Positions 50,184 to 63,600 of a stretch of 64,000 nt of DNA are shown one piece after another (the first letter of the stretch is position 1; every line of letters starts with the position of its first letter). This stretch comes from Betaproteobacteria bacterium. Lineage in GTDB: Bacteria; Pseudomonadota; Gammaproteobacteria; Burkholderiales; Rhodocyclaceae. The notes under the pieces were generated by a model. It was not told where the DNA came from, did no database searches, and saw nothing but the letters and a program-made list of their open reading frames with translations. Made by a program: the position numbers and the translations under genes. The stretch spans positions 114,788-178,787 of the forward strand of contig JADJBM010000013.1 of the NCBI GenBank assembly GCA_016703785.1. Direction: 5' to 3'.

Positions 50184-50835
50184 ACTCTTCCAGGCAGGCT
50201 TTCAGGGTGTTGCCGACGCTGCCCGGACGCAGTGTGCAGTCCAGCGCCTTGTTCGCGCCGGCCTGGCCTTGGGATTCCGCATCGCTGCCGTCCTCGGACG
50301 ATGGCCGGCGCGTCAGATCGGATTGCGCGATCGCCAGCCGGTTCCCCAGTTCTGCCCGCTTGCCCTTTTCCTCTTCCAGTTTCCTGTGTTTCTCGAGCAT
50401 CAGCTTGTCGTAGCCGGCAAGCACGCCCTTCAGGCGGGCGACTTCGTCCTGCTGCTCGCCCAGTTCCGTCGATTGATGGGCAATGACCTGGGCCGAAAGC
50501 CAGTAGAGTACGCCGCCGCCGGCCGCGGCGCCCGCCAGCAACACCAGGCCATAGGGCAGGAGGCACCGCCATAACGACGGCGCAGCGACAGGCGCCTCTT
50601 CTGTTTCCTCGGCATCCCTGCGCCTGGCATCGCGGGCATCCGGTCGCGCTTCTTCCGGTGTCTCATCCTCCGCCGGCGCCTTGGGCCGGCGCAGTTGCCT
50701 GAGCAGAAGCAAGGGAGCGATCAGCAGGCGCTTCAAACGCAGCCCGAGGCTGGGCCGAGGGGCGGCTTCGTCGGTCGGTTCTTCGATGGTTTTGCTGGCT
50801 GCGGACAAATCTGCCTCCGCTATTTCCCATAACAA
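50170..50835 (-). CDS. Membrane protein with periplasmic coiled coil, unknown function
   Basis: A 221-aa protein: acidic/basic cytoplasmic N-terminus (about 1-85), one membrane helix ([22 protein letters not shown], split by small residues), a charged coiled coil ([35 protein letters not shown]), and a C-terminal cysteine pair ([20 protein letters not shown]). I do not recognise a family; topology suggests an envelope-spanning structural or assembly factor. It is convergent with and overlaps murI by 14 bp. Confidence 0.6.
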   Translation of the reverse strand: MLWEIAEADLSAASKTIEEPTDEAAPRPSLGLRLKRLLIAPLLLLRQLRRPKAPAEDETPEEARPDARDARRRDAEETEEAPVAAPSLWRCLLPYGLVLLAGAAAGGGVLYWLSAQVIAHQSTELGEQQDEVARLKGVLAGYDKLMLEKHRKLEEEKGKRAELGNRLAIAQSDLTRRPSSEDGSDAESQGQAGANKALDCTLRPGSVGNTLKACLEEFNRK

Positions 50836-50862
50836 GGGGATATAACGGCAACCGGCAGGAAC

Positions 50863-51813
50863 TTAAGCCAGGGCCGACTCCACGGTTTGCATTACCTGTT
50901 CGAGCAAGTCAGGCGCAAGGCAGTCGAAGGCCGTAACACCCGGCCAACTGCGCAGCCAGGTCAGCTGCCGCTTGGCCAACTGGCGCGTGGCGGCGATGCC
51001 CTTCTCGCGCAGCGCCGCCCGGCCGATGCTGCCTTCCAGAAATTCCCACGCATGGCGATAGCCGACGCAGCGCATGGAAGGCAAGCCGGCATTCAGCCGG
51101 TATTTGCGGCGTAGGGCAATCACTTCGTCGACCAGCCCGGCGGCCAGCATGGCATCGAAACGCTGCCCGATGAGATCGTGCAGCGCGGCGCGGTCGGTCG
51201 GCTGCAGGGCAAGCTGGATGAGGCGGTAGGGCGCCTTGCTGTCGGTCTTGCGCGCCAGGCTTTCCGCCAGCGGCGCGCCGGTGAGGCGCACGACCTCCAG
51301 CGCGCGCTGGATGCGCTGCGCGTCGGTAGGCTTCAACCGAGCTGCCGCCGCCGGATCGAGTGCGGCCAGTTCGGCATGAAGGGCCGGCCAGCCGCGCTGG
51401 CGTGCCTCCGCGTCGATGGCGCGGCGCAGTTCGGCGTCGGCCTGCGGCAGGTCGGAGAGGCCGTCGCGCAGCGCCTTGAAATAAAGCATGGTGCCGCCGG
51501 CGAGCAGCGGGATTTTGCCGCGCGCCGTGATGTTCGCCATGACCCGCAGCGCATCGGCGCGGAAGCGCGCGGCGGAATAGCTTTCCTCCGGGCTGATGAG
51601 GTCGATCAGGTGGTGCGGAAACTGTTCCAGCGTGGTGCGGTCCGGCTTGGCCGTGCCGATGTCCATGTCGCGGAACACCTGCGCCGAGTCGACGCTGACG
51701 ATTTCCAGCGGCAGGCGCAAAGTCAGCCCCAGCGACACGGCGGTCTTGCCGCTGGCGGTGGGGCCCATCAGGAAGATGGCCGGTGGCAGAGAGGTGGGTT
51801 TGCTAGCGCCCAC
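50863..51813 (-). CDS. miaA: tRNA dimethylallyltransferase
   Basis: MiaA (316 aa from GTG 51813) adds the dimethylallyl group to A37 of UNN-reading tRNAs. P-loop [34 protein letters not shown], and C-terminal [16 protein letters not shown]. The GTG overlaps the mutL stop (TAG at 51803-51805); mutL-miaA is a common pairing. Earlier in-frame ATGs lie inside mutL and are unlikely. Confidence 0.93.
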   Translation of the reverse strand: MGASKPTSLPPAIFLMGPTASGKTAVSLGLTLRLPLEIVSVDSAQVFRDMDIGTAKPDRTTLEQFPHHLIDLISPEESYSAARFRADALRVMANITARGKIPLLAGGTMLYFKALRDGLSDLPQADAELRRAIDAEARQRGWPALHAELAALDPAAAARLKPTDAQRIQRALEVVRLTGAPLAESLARKTDSKAPYRLIQLALQPTDRAALHDLIGQRFDAMLAAGLVDEVIALRRKYRLNAGLPSMRCVGYRHAWEFLEGSIGRAALREKGIAATRQLAKRQLTWLRSWPGVTAFDCLAPDLLEQVMQTVESALA

Positions 51814-53521
51814 GCAGGAACAGCCGGTCGAGCTCGTCCATCGAGAGCTGAGTCCAGGTCGGCCGGCCGTGGTTGCACTGGTCGGCGCGCTCGGTTTCCT
51901 CCATCTGCCGCAGCAGGGCATTCATCTCGGGCAGGCTGAGCGTGCGGTGGGCGCGCACCGCGCCGTGGCAGGCCATGGTGGCGAGCAGCTCGTTGCGGTG
52001 CTCGGCGGCGGCGCGGCTGGCGCCGAACTTCTCCAGGTCGGCGAGGAGCGCGCGCACCAGGTCGGGAATCCTCCCCAAAGTCAGCGCCTGTGGCACGGCG
52101 CGCACGACGAGTTCGCGCGGCCCGGCCGCGGCGAGCTCGAAGCCGAGGCGGTCCAGTGTCTCGGCGTGTGCTTCCGCGGCGGCGGTTTCCTCGCCGCTGG
52201 CCGCCATGACCACCGGCACCAGCAGCGGCTGCACCGCCGGGCGCGTGTCGAGCGTGGTCTTCAGCTTTTCGTAGAGGATGCGCTCGTGCGCGGCGTGCAT
52301 GTCCACGAGCACGAGGCCGGCGACGTTCTGCGCCAGGATGTAGACGCCGTGCAGCTGGGCCAGGGCGTAGCCGAGCGGCGGCGCTTCGCCCGCCTGCGCT
52401 GCAGGCATGGCAGGCGGCGCACCCTGGCGGGCGAAATCGAAATAGGCGGCGGTCGGCTGTTCGACGGCCAGCGCCTGCTGGCGCGGCACAGCGAGCGGCG
52501 TCGGCGGTGCCTGGGGCGGAGGCGCAGCAACGGCGGCGTGGGACAACGGTGCCGCCAGCGCGCGCTGCAGGGCATGGAAGACGAACTGGTGCACCGCCTG
52601 GCCTTCGCGAAAGCGCACCTCGGTCTTGGCCGGATGCACGTTGACGTCCACGCCATGCGGATCGAGCTCGAGGAACAGCACGTAGGCCGGATGGCGCTGC
52701 CCGTGCAGGATATCCGCGTAGGCCTCGCGCACGGCATGCGCCAATACCTTGTCGCGCACGAAGCGGCCGTTGACGAAGAAATACTGGGCATCGCCGCGGG
52801 CGCGCGAGTAGGCGGGCAGGGCGGCGTAGCCGCTGAGGCGCAGGCTGCCGGCGGCGGCCTCGATGGGGCGGGCCTGGGCGGCGAATTCCTCGCCGAAGAG
52901 GTCCGTGACGCGCCGCGCGGCTTCTCCCGCGGCCAAGTGCAGGACGCTGCGGCCGTTGTGCTGCACCTGGAAGGCGACGGCGGGATGCGCCAGGGCGACG
53001 CGGCGGCAGGCTTCCTCGCAATGGGCGAACTCGGTGTGCTCGCGCTTGAGGAACTTGCGCCGCGCCGGGGTGTTGAAATAGAGGTCGTCGACTTCGATCA
53101 CGGTGCCGCCGCCGAGGGCGGCAGGAGCGATGGCCCCGCTGGCGGCGTCGATGCGCCAGGCATGCGACGCGCCGTGCAGGCGGCTGGTGATGCTCACGCG
53201 GGCGACGGCAGCGATTGAGGCGAGCGCCTCGCCGCGAAAGCCGAGGGAGGCCACGTTCTCGAGGTCATCCAGCGAGGCGATCTTGCTGGTGGCATGGCGC
53301 GCCAGTGCCAGCGGCAGTTCATCTCGCGGAATGCCGCCGCCGTCGTCGGCGACGCGGATCTGCCGAACGCCGCCTTCGGCCAGCTGCACAGTGATCGCGC
53401 GCGCGCCGGCATCGAGGCTGTTCTCCAGCAGTTCCTTCACCACCGAGGCCGGCCGTTCGACCACCTCGCCGGCGGCGATCTGGCTGATGAGGAGGTCGGC
53501 AAGCGGCTTGATGGCGGGCAT
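51803..53521 (-). CDS. mutL: DNA mismatch repair protein MutL
   Basis: MutL (572 aa) is a GHKL ATPase coupling MutS to downstream repair. N-terminal motifs [27 protein letters not shown] and [13 protein letters not shown]; a proline/alanine-rich linker at about 325-385; and a C-terminal domain with an endonuclease-type motif [12 protein letters not shown], consistent with a MutH-less system, plus CNHGRPTW near the end. It is somewhat shorter than many MutLs because the linker is short. Confidence 0.95.
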   Translation of the reverse strand: MPAIKPLADLLISQIAAGEVVERPASVVKELLENSLDAGARAITVQLAEGGVRQIRVADDGGGIPRDELPLALARHATSKIASLDDLENVASLGFRGEALASIAAVARVSITSRLHGASHAWRIDAASGAIAPAALGGGTVIEVDDLYFNTPARRKFLKREHTEFAHCEEACRRVALAHPAVAFQVQHNGRSVLHLAAGEAARRVTDLFGEEFAAQARPIEAAAGSLRLSGYAALPAYSRARGDAQYFFVNGRFVRDKVLAHAVREAYADILHGQRHPAYVLFLELDPHGVDVNVHPAKTEVRFREGQAVHQFVFHALQRALAAPLSHAAVAAPPPQAPPTPLAVPRQQALAVEQPTAAYFDFARQGAPPAMPAAQAGEAPPLGYALAQLHGVYILAQNVAGLVLVDMHAAHERILYEKLKTTLDTRPAVQPLLVPVVMAASGEETAAAEAHAETLDRLGFELAAAGPRELVVRAVPQALTLGRIPDLVRALLADLEKFGASRAAAEHRNELLATMACHGAVRAHRTLSLPEMNALLRQMEETERADQCNHGRPTWTQLSMDELDRLFLRGR

Positions 53522-53615
53522 GGCGGGCGGGGAACAGGCAGTGCAGCGATTATAGCTGCCCGGCGTTGACGCGCATCGACCTACAGCCTAAGGTTCTGTG
53601 TAAATGCGGCAATGA

Positions 53616-55458
<1,843 letters not shown>

Positions 55459-55459
<1 letters not shown>

Positions 55460-55743
55460 TGACGATACCGGATCAGGACGGCGAACTTCACGCCAAGGTG
55501 GAAAAGCAGGTGCGGCGCATGGAGCAGGCCCGTCGTGACCGCCCGAGCCTGCTTGCCCAGACTGTGTACATGGGCACGCTGGCGGTCCTGTTCGTCCTGC
55601 CGGTGGTGATCGGCGCCTATGTCGGCAACTGGCTCGACGACATGGCGAAGGGCTACTCGTTCCGCTGGACGATCGGCCTGATCTTCTTCGGGCTGGTGGT
55701 GGGCGTCATCAACGTCTATATGTTCGTGCGGGAGCGGAACTGA
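55459..55743 (+). CDS. atpQ: N-ATPase accessory membrane protein AtpQ (AtpI/ATPase_gene1 family)
   Basis: A 94-aa protein with a charged N-terminus and two membrane helices: VLFVLPVVIGAYVGNWLDD and WTIGLIFFGLVVGVINVYMF. The G-Y-x-G-x-WLD pattern fits the AtpI-like ATPase_gene1 family, AtpQ in N-ATPase operons, implicated in c-ring assembly or ion handling. ATG 55459 is used (TGATG overlap with atpC). The usual next gene, atpR, is absent; atpB follows directly. Confidence 0.8.
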
Positions 55744-56429
55744 TGGAAAGCGCGGTCGTCGTTTTCCATCTCGGCCCGCTCGCCATCACGGCTACGGTAG
55801 TCACCACCTGGGGCATCATGCTGCTCCTGGGCCTGGCCGCGTGGTTCGCCACCCGCCGCCTGTCGCTCGACCCCGGTCCGCTGCAAACGCTGGTGGAGGG
55901 CATCGTTTCCGCCATGGACAATGCCATCCGCGGCATGCTGCCGCAGCGCTCGCAGATGCTGCTGCCCTTCATCGGCACCTTGTGGATCTACGTGCTGGTC
56001 GCCAACCTGACCGGCCTGATCCCCGGCCTGTCGTCGCCGACCGCCAGCCTCTCCGTCACGGCCGGGCTGGCGCTGCTGGTGTTCCTCTCGGTGCATTGGT
56101 ATGGCGTCCGCAGCGAAGGCTTCGTCGGCTACCTCAGGCACTATCTTCGGCCGAGCCCGATCCTGCTGCCGTTCCACCTCATCAGCGAGGTGTCGCGCAC
56201 GGTGGCACTCGCGGTACGCCTCTTCGGCAACGTCATGAGTCTCGAGCTGGCGGCGCTGCTCGTGCTGCTGGTGGCGGGGCTGCTGGTGCCGGTGCCGCTG
56301 CTCATGCTGCACGTGATCGAGGCAGTGGTGCAGGCGTACATATTCGGCGTGCTCGCGCTGGTCTACATTTCCGGCGCAATGCAATCGCAGCAGACGGTTT
56401 CCGATTCGAACGAGGAGGGCGGCACATGA
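55743..56429 (+). CDS. atpB: N-type ATP synthase Fo subunit a
   Basis: A 228-aa polytopic subunit a forming the ion half-channels. The essential arginine lies in TVALAVRLFGNVMSLELAAL; helix 5 has VVQAYIFGVLALVYISGAM. It overlaps both neighbours (TGATG with atpQ, ATGA with atpE). Confidence 0.93.
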   Translation: MESAVVVFHLGPLAITATVVTTWGIMLLLGLAAWFATRRLSLDPGPLQTLVEGIVSAMDNAIRGMLPQRSQMLLPFIGTLWIYVLVANLTGLIPGLSSPTASLSVTAGLALLVFLSVHWYGVRSEGFVGYLRHYLRPSPILLPFHLISEVSRTVALAVRLFGNVMSLELAALLVLLVAGLLVPVPLLMLHVIEAVVQAYIFGVLALVYISGAMQSQQTVSDSNEEGGT

Positions 56430-56692
56430 GCGACATGACGTGGTTTACGGTTCTTTCGACCCTGGGCGCAGCCCTGGCCATCGCCCTCGGGGTGATGTTC
56501 CCGGCGCTGGCGATGGGGCGCGCCATCAGCCAGGCGCTGGATGCGCTGGCGCGCCAGCCGGAGTCGGAGAAATCCATCCTGCGCACGCTGTTCATCGGCC
56601 TGGCGATGATCGAATCGCTCGCCATCTATGTGCTGGTGATCGTGCTGATCATCCTCTTCCGCAATCCGCTGCTCGAATACCTCGTCAAATAG
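56426..56692 (+). CDS. atpE: N-type ATP synthase Fo subunit c
   Basis: An 88-aa two-helix c subunit. The loop ARQPESEK is conserved. The carboxylate is in helix 2, LAMIESLAIYVLV: Glu-Ser with Ile-Tyr four and five residues later resembles sodium-binding c subunits, but the helix 1 glutamine typical of sodium binding is not at the matching place (GVMFPALAMGRAIS). Ion specificity therefore remains open. Confidence 0.92.
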   Translation: MSDMTWFTVLSTLGAALAIALGVMFPALAMGRAISQALDALARQPESEKSILRTLFIGLAMIESLAIYVLVIVLIILFRNPLLEYLVK

Positions 56693-56706
56693 GATCGGGG
56701 CCCGCC

Positions 56707-57456
56707 GTGGAAGTCGACTGGACCACCTTTGCGCTCGAAATCATCAACTTCCTGATCCTCGTCTGGATCCTGAAGCGCTTCTTCTACCACCCCGTCCTCG
56801 ACGTCATCGCGCGTCGGCGCGCCGGCATCGAGAAGGAAATGGCCGACGCGAAGGCCGTCGAGGAAAAGGCGCAGGCCTTGGAGCAGCAATACGAGAACCG
56901 GCTCGCCGATTGGGAGAAGGAGCGAGAAGGCGCGCGCGCCAAACTGGGCGAGGAAATCTCGCGGGAGCGCGAACACCAGATGGCAGCGGTCGCCGCCGCC
57001 GTCGAAGCGGAGCGCGAAAGGAATCGGGTCCTGGACGAGCGTCACCGGCAGGAGTTGCGCCGCACGGCCGAGGAGCAGGCGCTGGCGCAGGGCGCCGCCT
57101 TCTCCGCCAGGGTCCTGTCGCGGCTGGCGGACGCAGGACTGGACGAGCGCATCGTCGAGACCATGGTCGCCGACCTGCAGCGGCTGACTTTGGAACAGCG
57201 GCAGACATTGGCCACCTCAGCCGCCGAGGCCGGGGTGAAAATGCACATCGTCACGGCACGGCCGCTGCGCGACGCCGCCCAGGCGAGGCTTTCGGCGGCC
57301 ATGACGGAGGTGCTGCAGCGGGCTCTGCCGCAGGAGTACGCCATCGACGAAAGCCTCATCGGCGGTGTGCGCGTCACCATCGGGCCATGGGTGCTGCATG
57401 CCAATCTGAGCGACGATCTGCAGTTCTTTGCCGGGGGCGTGCGGCGTGCATCGTGA
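56707..57456 (+). CDS. atpF: N-type ATP synthase subunit b with delta-like C-terminus
   Basis: A 249-aa protein starting at GTG 56707. One N-terminal membrane helix ([20 protein letters not shown]), a long coiled coil (about 45-150) and a C-terminal region resembling the end of delta/[24 protein letters not shown] and [18 protein letters not shown]. The operon has no separate atpH, so this extended b probably also provides the stalk connection to F1. It overlaps atpA by 11 bp. Confidence 0.88.
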   Translation: MEVDWTTFALEIINFLILVWILKRFFYHPVLDVIARRRAGIEKEMADAKAVEEKAQALEQQYENRLADWEKEREGARAKLGEEISREREHQMAAVAAAVEAERERNRVLDERHRQELRRTAEEQALAQGAAFSARVLSRLADAGLDERIVETMVADLQRLTLEQRQTLATSAAEAGVKMHIVTARPLRDAAQARLSAAMTEVLQRALPQEYAIDESLIGGVRVTIGPWVLHANLSDDLQFFAGGVRRAS

Positions 57457-58942
57457 CCCGGACGCGCTGGCCCTGCCCCTGGCCGCCCAGGCGGCCCGGC
57501 TCAAGGAGTATGCCTTCCGCCTGCACCTGTCGGAACAGGGCAGGGTGGTCTCCGTGGGTGACGGCATTGCCTGGATTTCCGGCCTGCCCTCGGCGAGCAT
57601 GGACGAGATCATCCTCCTCGGCGATGGCAGCGAGGCCCTGGTATTCCATCTGGCGAGCGACCAGGTCGGCACCATCCTGCTGCGTCAGACGGCGCGCCTG
57701 AGCGCCGGCACGGTTGCCTATCTTTCCGGCCGACGGCTCGACATCGGCGTCGGCGACGACCTGATCGGCCGCGTCGTCGACCCGCTCGGCAACCCGCTCG
57801 ACGGCCGGAGCGCGCCGCAGACCGCGGCGCGGCGCCATCTCGACGTCGCCTCGCCGCCCATCGTCGTGCGCGATTTCGTCAGCCGGCCGCTGCATACCGG
57901 CAACAAGATCGTCGACACCCTCATTCCCATCGGCAAGGGCCAGCGCCAGCTCATCATCGGCGACAACGGCTCGGGCAAGAGCGCGCTGGCCATCGACACC
58001 GTCATCAACCAGAAGGGCAAGAACGTGCTGTGCGTCTATGTGCTCATCGGACAGAAACGCTCCGCCGTGGCTGGCACACTCGAGACCCTCCGGCGCGCCG
58101 GCGCGATGGACTACACCACGCTGGTCGTTGCCGAGGCGACGGCCATGCCGGGGCTCAAATACATGGCGCCCTTCTCCGGCTGCACGCTGGCCGAGGCGTG
58201 GACCTGGCAGGGACGGGACACCCTGGTGGTGTACGACGACATCACCACCCACGCGCGTACCTACCGCGAACTGTCGCTGCTGCTGCGCCGCCCGCCCGGC
58301 CGCGAGGCCTACCCGGGAGATATTTTCTACCTGCATTCTCGCCTGCTGGAACGCTCGACCTGCCTGGCGCCGGATCATGGCGGCGGCAGCATGACCGCGC
58401 TGCCCATCGTCGAGACGGAGCAGGGCGAAGTATCGTCCTACATCCCGACCAACCTGATCTCCATCACCGACGGGCAGATCTATCTCGACCAGGCGCTCTT
58501 CGCCCGCGGCTTCCTGCCGGCGATCGACATCACGCGCTCGGTGTCGCGCATCGGCGGCAGGGCGCAGGACGCGGCCATCAAGAAGGAGGCCGGGCGCATC
58601 AAGCTCGACTACCTGCAGTTCCTCGAACTGGAAGTGTTTACGCGCTTCGGCTCCAAGCTCGAGGCGAGCATGGAGGCGCGCATCCGGCGCGGCCAGCTGC
58701 TGCGCGAGATCCTCAAGCAGGAGCGGCTCGATCCGCTGCCGGAAACCTTCCACATGGCGTGGCTGGTGGCCTACAACGAAGGGCTGCTCGACAGTCGCGA
58801 CGCGGCAGGCTTGCAGAAGGATCTGCAGGCCCTGCGGCGTAGTGCCGAAGAATCCCGCCTCGGCGTGACGAGCGGGCGCGAGCAATGGCGGGAGGCGGTC
58901 GGCGCCTGGCTGCGGGAGAACCGGCATGACGCGGCGGCGTGA
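57446..58942 (+). CDS. atpA: N-type ATP synthase F1 subunit alpha
   Basis: A 498-aa non-catalytic alpha subunit from GTG 57446. DELSEI-like N-terminal region is replaced by [18 protein letters not shown]; Walker A reads [11 protein letters not shown] instead of the common GDRQTGKT; the arginine finger is in [13 protein letters not shown]. The C-terminal domain is normal. It overlaps both atpF and atpG, showing tight coupling. Confidence 0.92.
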   Translation: MHRDPDALALPLAAQAARLKEYAFRLHLSEQGRVVSVGDGIAWISGLPSASMDEIILLGDGSEALVFHLASDQVGTILLRQTARLSAGTVAYLSGRRLDIGVGDDLIGRVVDPLGNPLDGRSAPQTAARRHLDVASPPIVVRDFVSRPLHTGNKIVDTLIPIGKGQRQLIIGDNGSGKSALAIDTVINQKGKNVLCVYVLIGQKRSAVAGTLETLRRAGAMDYTTLVVAEATAMPGLKYMAPFSGCTLAEAWTWQGRDTLVVYDDITTHARTYRELSLLLRRPPGREAYPGDIFYLHSRLLERSTCLAPDHGGGSMTALPIVETEQGEVSSYIPTNLISITDGQIYLDQALFARGFLPAIDITRSVSRIGGRAQDAAIKKEAGRIKLDYLQFLELEVFTRFGSKLEASMEARIRRGQLLREILKQERLDPLPETFHMAWLVAYNEGLLDSRDAAGLQKDLQALRRSAEESRLGVTSGREQWREAVGAWLRENRHDAAA

Positions 58943-59801
58943 CCTCGTCAGGCGCATCGGGGCCTACTCCGAGATCAACGGCATCATGGTGGCCATGAAG
59001 AACCTGGCCTTCGTGGAGACGCGGCGGCTGGCGGGTTTTCTCGACATGCAGCAGCAGGCCGTTAGCATGATCGAGATGGCGGCGGCGGATTTCCTCGCCT
59101 TTTACGGCGATCGGCTGAATCATGTCCAGCCGGCTGCGCAGCTGCACCTGCTGATCGGCTCCGAGCGTGGCTTCTGCGGCGATTTCAACGATGCCCTGTT
59201 GGCCCAGGTACGGCGGCATCCCGGCATGATGGACGGAGCGGTCCCAGTGATTGCCGTCGGCAGCCGCCTGGCTGCGCGGCTGCAGGATGGCGCCGGCGTG
59301 GCTGCCTTCGTCGAGGGACCCAGCGTGGGCGAGGAGGTGCAGCCGGTTCTGGTGCGTCTGGTGCAGCAGTTGCGCGAGCTGCAGCAGCGCCATCGCGGCG
59401 AACCGCTGCAAGGCCTCACCGCCCACTACCACGGCGGCGAGAACGGCGAGGTCGTCTCCCGTCGCCTGCTGCCGATGCCGGAACACCGCAAGCCCGGCCC
59501 GTGGCATGCCTTCCCGCCGCTGCTCAATCTCGCCCCCTTCGATTTCTTCTCGCAACTGACGGACCAGTATCTCTATGCCGTGCTGCACGAGGTGTTCTAC
59601 CAGTCGCTGATGGCCGAGAACCGCCAGCGCCTCGAGCACATGGACAACGCGCTGCGCAAGCTCGACAAGGACATGGCGCGCCTGCGCCAGCAGCACAATC
59701 GCCTGCGCCAGGAAGAGATCATCGAGGAGATCGAAGTCATCCTGCTCAGCGCCGAGGCGCTCGATGGCGAGCGCCGACCGCCGCGCGCGCCGGCGGCCTA
59801 A
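58926..59801 (+). CDS. atpG: N-type ATP synthase F1 subunit gamma
   Basis: A 291-aa gamma subunit: N-terminal helix ([20 protein letters not shown]), Rossmann-like domain with [15 protein letters not shown], and C-terminal helix ending [12 protein letters not shown]. The primary sequence is divergent from housekeeping gamma, as usual in N-ATPases. Last gene of the operon; no delta gene. Confidence 0.88.
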   Translation: MTRRRDLVRRIGAYSEINGIMVAMKNLAFVETRRLAGFLDMQQQAVSMIEMAAADFLAFYGDRLNHVQPAAQLHLLIGSERGFCGDFNDALLAQVRRHPGMMDGAVPVIAVGSRLAARLQDGAGVAAFVEGPSVGEEVQPVLVRLVQQLRELQQRHRGEPLQGLTAHYHGGENGEVVSRRLLPMPEHRKPGPWHAFPPLLNLAPFDFFSQLTDQYLYAVLHEVFYQSLMAENRQRLEHMDNALRKLDKDMARLRQQHNRLRQEEIIEEIEVILLSAEALDGERRPPRAPAA

Positions 59802-59855
59802 GCCTGCCCGCCGTCCGTTTCGGGTATGATGGCGCGGATTTTTTGACCGTTGCCG

Positions 59856-60491
59856 ATGGAATTCCTCGCCCTCCTCTGGGACATCGCCGTCCACCTCGAC
59901 AAGCACCTCGCCGCGCTGCTCGCCCAGTATGGCGTCTGGGTGTACGCCATCCTGTTTCTCATCATCTTTTCAGAGACGGGCTTTGTCGTGACGCCCTTCC
60001 TGCCGGGCGATTCGCTGCTCTTCGTCGCCGGCGCGCTGGCCGGGGCGGGCAGCATGGACATGTGGGTGCTGAACGGCTCGCTCATTGCCGCCGCGGTGCT
60101 CGGCAACAGCGTGAACTACTCGATCGGCCGCTACCTCGGGCCGAAGGTATTCCACTGGGAGAACTCGCGCTTCTTCAACAAGGCGGCGCTGATGAAGACG
60201 CATGTCTTCTACGAGCGGCACGGCGGCAAGGCGCTGGTCATCTCGCGCTTCATCCCTATCCTGCGCACCTTCACCCCCTTCGTCGCCGGCATCGGCGCCA
60301 TGACCTACGCCCGCTTCCAGGCCTTCAACGTCACCGGCGCGCTGCTGTGGGTCGGCTCGCTCACCGCGCTGGGCTATCTCTTCGGGAACCTGCCTGTAGT
60401 GAAGAACAACCTGTCGCTGGTGATTCTCGCCATCATCGTCATATCCGTGCTGCCGGCCGTCATCGGCTATCTCAGGCATCGCGCCGCGTAG
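59856..60491 (+). CDS. DedA family membrane protein
   Basis: A 211-aa inner-membrane protein of the DedA/VTT (SNARE-associated) family, linked to lipid scrambling of undecaprenyl phosphate and membrane homeostasis. Motifs FSETGFVVTPFLPGDSLLF (acidic residues and PGD) and SRFIPILRTFTPFVAGIGAM (paired arginines). ATG 59856 is used; the TTG six bases earlier is less likely. Confidence 0.92.
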   Translation: MEFLALLWDIAVHLDKHLAALLAQYGVWVYAILFLIIFSETGFVVTPFLPGDSLLFVAGALAGAGSMDMWVLNGSLIAAAVLGNSVNYSIGRYLGPKVFHWENSRFFNKAALMKTHVFYERHGGKALVISRFIPILRTFTPFVAGIGAMTYARFQAFNVTGALLWVGSLTALGYLFGNLPVVKNNLSLVILAIIVISVLPAVIGYLRHRAA

Positions 60492-60547
60492 CCCCTGCCG
60501 GCGCGCGGCAGGCAAGCGTTTATTTCTTTGTGAATTGTCAAAGCCTA

Positions 60548-60577
60548 TTGACATACCTCACGACAACGGAATAAATT
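60548..60577 (+). promoter_or_regulatory. Sigma70-type promoter with overlapping inverted repeat
   Basis: A perfect -35 TTGACA (60548-60553) with TAAATT (60572-60577) at 18 bp or ATAAAT (60571-60576) at 17 bp. TGTCAA-AGCCTA-TTGACA (60536-60553) forms a 6-bp inverted repeat covering the -35, a possible operator. It would drive the sensor gene at 60695 with a leader of about 110 nt. Confidence 0.55.
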
Positions 60578-60694
60578 GACTCTGCATCTGTCAGGGGCCT
60601 GCCCAAAACCCGCCCACGCCCCTCTCGGTTGCCCTGCTTTGCCTGGCATTGGCAAGCGGGCAAAAACAAAAAAAACAGGGACTGGGTTCAGGCT

Positions 60695-63600
60695 ATGCAT
60701 GAATCATTCAGTGCTTCCCGGCCGGCTGGCAGGCTTACGCCGGTACGCGCGACGCTGTTCTACGCGGTGTTCTCCGCCCTGTGGATCGTTGCATCCGGCT
60801 ACCTGCTGAACCTGGCCACTGAAGACCCGGCGCTCCTTGCGCGCTTCGAACTGGCCAAGGGCCTGGCTTTCGTCGCCTTCACCAGCATCCTGCTCTATCT
60901 GCTGCTCAGGTTCCATGCCAGCCCCCCGGACAGCGTGGAGGAAGCGGCTGCGCTGCTTCCGGGCAAGCGACGTTTGGCGGCCATTTTTGTCGCCCTCGCC
61001 CTGGTCGCGCCCCTCATCGGTTTCGGCATCGTCAGGCTGCACGTCCCGCAGATGGAGCGCGAGACCTTCGATAACCTGGGTATCATCGCCGACCTCAAGG
61101 CCAGGCAGATCGAAAACTGGGTCACGAACGCATAGGCGACGGCACGGCACTGTCCGACAGCAGGGGTTTCGTCAGTCGAGTGGCGGAACTGCAGCGCAGC
61201 GGCAGCCCGATGCAGGCTGAAACCATCCGCATTCGCCTGGAACTCATGATCAAGAGGCTCGGCTACGAGTCGGTGATCCTGCTGGATGCCGCCGGCAGGC
61301 CGCTCATGAGCCTGGGCGAGCCGCATCGGGCGGACGAAGCGACGACGCATCTGCTGCAGGAGACCTTCACGGACGGCGTGGTGCGGCGCAGCCGGCTGTA
61401 TTTCGACGCGGGCGGCCACCAGCACATGGATTTCATCGCGCCCCTGCTGCACGAAACCGAGGGGCGACGGCAGCCGGTTGGCGCCGTGCTGCTGCACATC
61501 GACCCGGCGCGTTTTCTCTATCCCTACATTCAGGACTGGCCGGGGGCGAGTGCCAGCGCGGAAACCCTGCTGGTGCGCCGTGAGGGCGAGCGGGTCGAGT
61601 ATCTCAATGAGCTGAGGCACCGTCCGGGGAAGGCCACGCTCTCGCAGCTGACGGAGTCTGCAGCGTCCCTTCCGGCGGCGATTGCCATACGCGAAGCCCG
61701 CCCCGGCGCCACGGCCGGCGTGGATTACCGCGGCGTGCCGGTGCTGGCCGCCTACCGACCAGTGGCAGGCACAGACTGGCACCTCGTCGCCAAGATCGAC
61801 AGTGATGAGGCGTTCGCCTCGGTGCGCGACCTGGCAACCTGGGTCAGCCTGGTGGCCTTCATTGCCGTCGCTGCCATCGGCGTGGCGGTGCTGATGCTCT
61901 GGCGCCAGCAGCAGCGCGCGCACCGACTGAAACTCAAGGTAAGCACTTCGGCGATCGTGCGGCAGAGCGAGGCGCGCTACCGTGCGGCGACCGAGTCGGC
62001 GGGAGACGCCATTGTCAGCGCCGACGCCGCCGGCAACATCGTCAGCTGGAATCCCTCGGCGGCGAGCCTGTTCGGCTATGCGGAGGCCGAAGCGCTCGGT
62101 CAGCCGCTCACCCTGCTTATGCCTGCGGCACTGCGGCAGCGCCATATCGAAGGCATGGCACGCCTGCGTGCAGGCGGCGTGCCGCGCGTCATCGGCAAAC
62201 CGGTCGAGCTGACCGGACGGCACAAGGAAGGCGGCGAATTCCCGGTCGAGCTTTCGCTCGCCCGCTGGCAGACGGATGAGGGGGTTTTCTATACCGGCAT
62301 CCTGCGCGACATCGCCGAGCGCAAGTGCGCCGACATCCTGCTGCGGCGGCAGAAGGATCTCTACGAAATGCTGTCGCAGACCAACCAGACGATCGTGCGC
62401 TGCAGCGATCAGTATTCACTTTTCTCGGAGATCTGCCGCATCGCCGTCGAGCATGGCCGCTTCAGGTTCGCCTGGATTGGCGTGCTCGATGCCGAGAAGT
62501 GCCGGGTCCTGCCGCGTACCCGCTTCGGCGAGGACGCCGGCTATATCGACACGGTTCATGCCGCGCGCTACGCGGGAGCGCAGGACGAGCCGGGCGGGCT
62601 GGGTCTGGCCATGCAGGCTGTCCGCACCGGCACCCACGCCATCAGCAACGATTTCCTGGAAGACGCCGCGCTGGCCCCCTGGCATGGCGAGGCAAGCAAA
62701 GCGGGCGTGCGCGCTGCGGGCGCCTTCCCGATCCGACGCGGTGGCGCCGTGATCGGCACGATGAACCTGTACGCCACGGAACCGGGTTTCTTCGATGCGG
62801 CAGCGTTGTTCTAGAAGCTACCCTCGACGGAGACATGCGTCCTACAGCGCAATACCCTCGTCGACATTTCCTTCGCCCTCCGGCTTCCAAATCCTCGACC
62901 GTTCGGCGGAGCTTGGCCATGCGGCGGACTTTGAGGAGTCAACCGGTTTCCGCGGCGCTCGTGTCCGCGTCATGGCGCATCACCGGCGGATATGGACATA
63001 TCAGTCCAGGACGGCCGCCTGGCCATATCCGTCGGAGCAACCGCGCTGTGCCGAAATACTCAGGTAGCGCGAAGCGTTCGAGGCGCTGACGGGCCACGGG
63101 CTCGGGCGCCGCCTGCGCACTGGTGGCAATTGGAGGACGACCTGGGACCGGCGATCGAGTCCGACCGGCGAAGGCGTTGGAGCACATGCAGCGGCTGCTC
63201 GACGGTGTGGTGCGGAGCCTGACTTTCGAATTCACCGCCCTGCGCCAGGACGGCACGGTGGTGGACATCGGCCTGCACGGTGCCCGCGCCACGCATCGCG
63301 GCCGTCACGCGATCATCGGCTTGCTGCAGGACATTTCGGAGAAGAAGCGCGCCGAAGAGCAGATCGCGCGTTACGTGAAGCAACTGGAAGGCGCCTTCAT
63401 GCGCACCGTGGAGGTGGCCACCACGCTGAGCGAGATGCGCGATCCCTACACCGCCGGCCATGAGAAGCGTGTGGCGGAAATTGCCGTGGCCATCGGAACC
63501 GAGCTGGGCTACGACGCACGCGGCCAGGAAGGGTTGCGCGTCTCTGGCTACCTGCACGATGTCGGCAAGATCACCATTCCTGCGGAGATCCTGTCCAAAC

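Noticed and set aside
55716..55760. A hidden atpR gene between atpQ and atpB
   Set aside because: atpQ and atpB overlap by one base, so there is no room for it.
63123..63180. Independent start of a short HD-GYP gene at 63123
   Set aside because: The start codon has no ribosome-binding site and the preceding sequence still shows PAS remnants in other frames, so the domain is better read as the end of the broken sensor gene.
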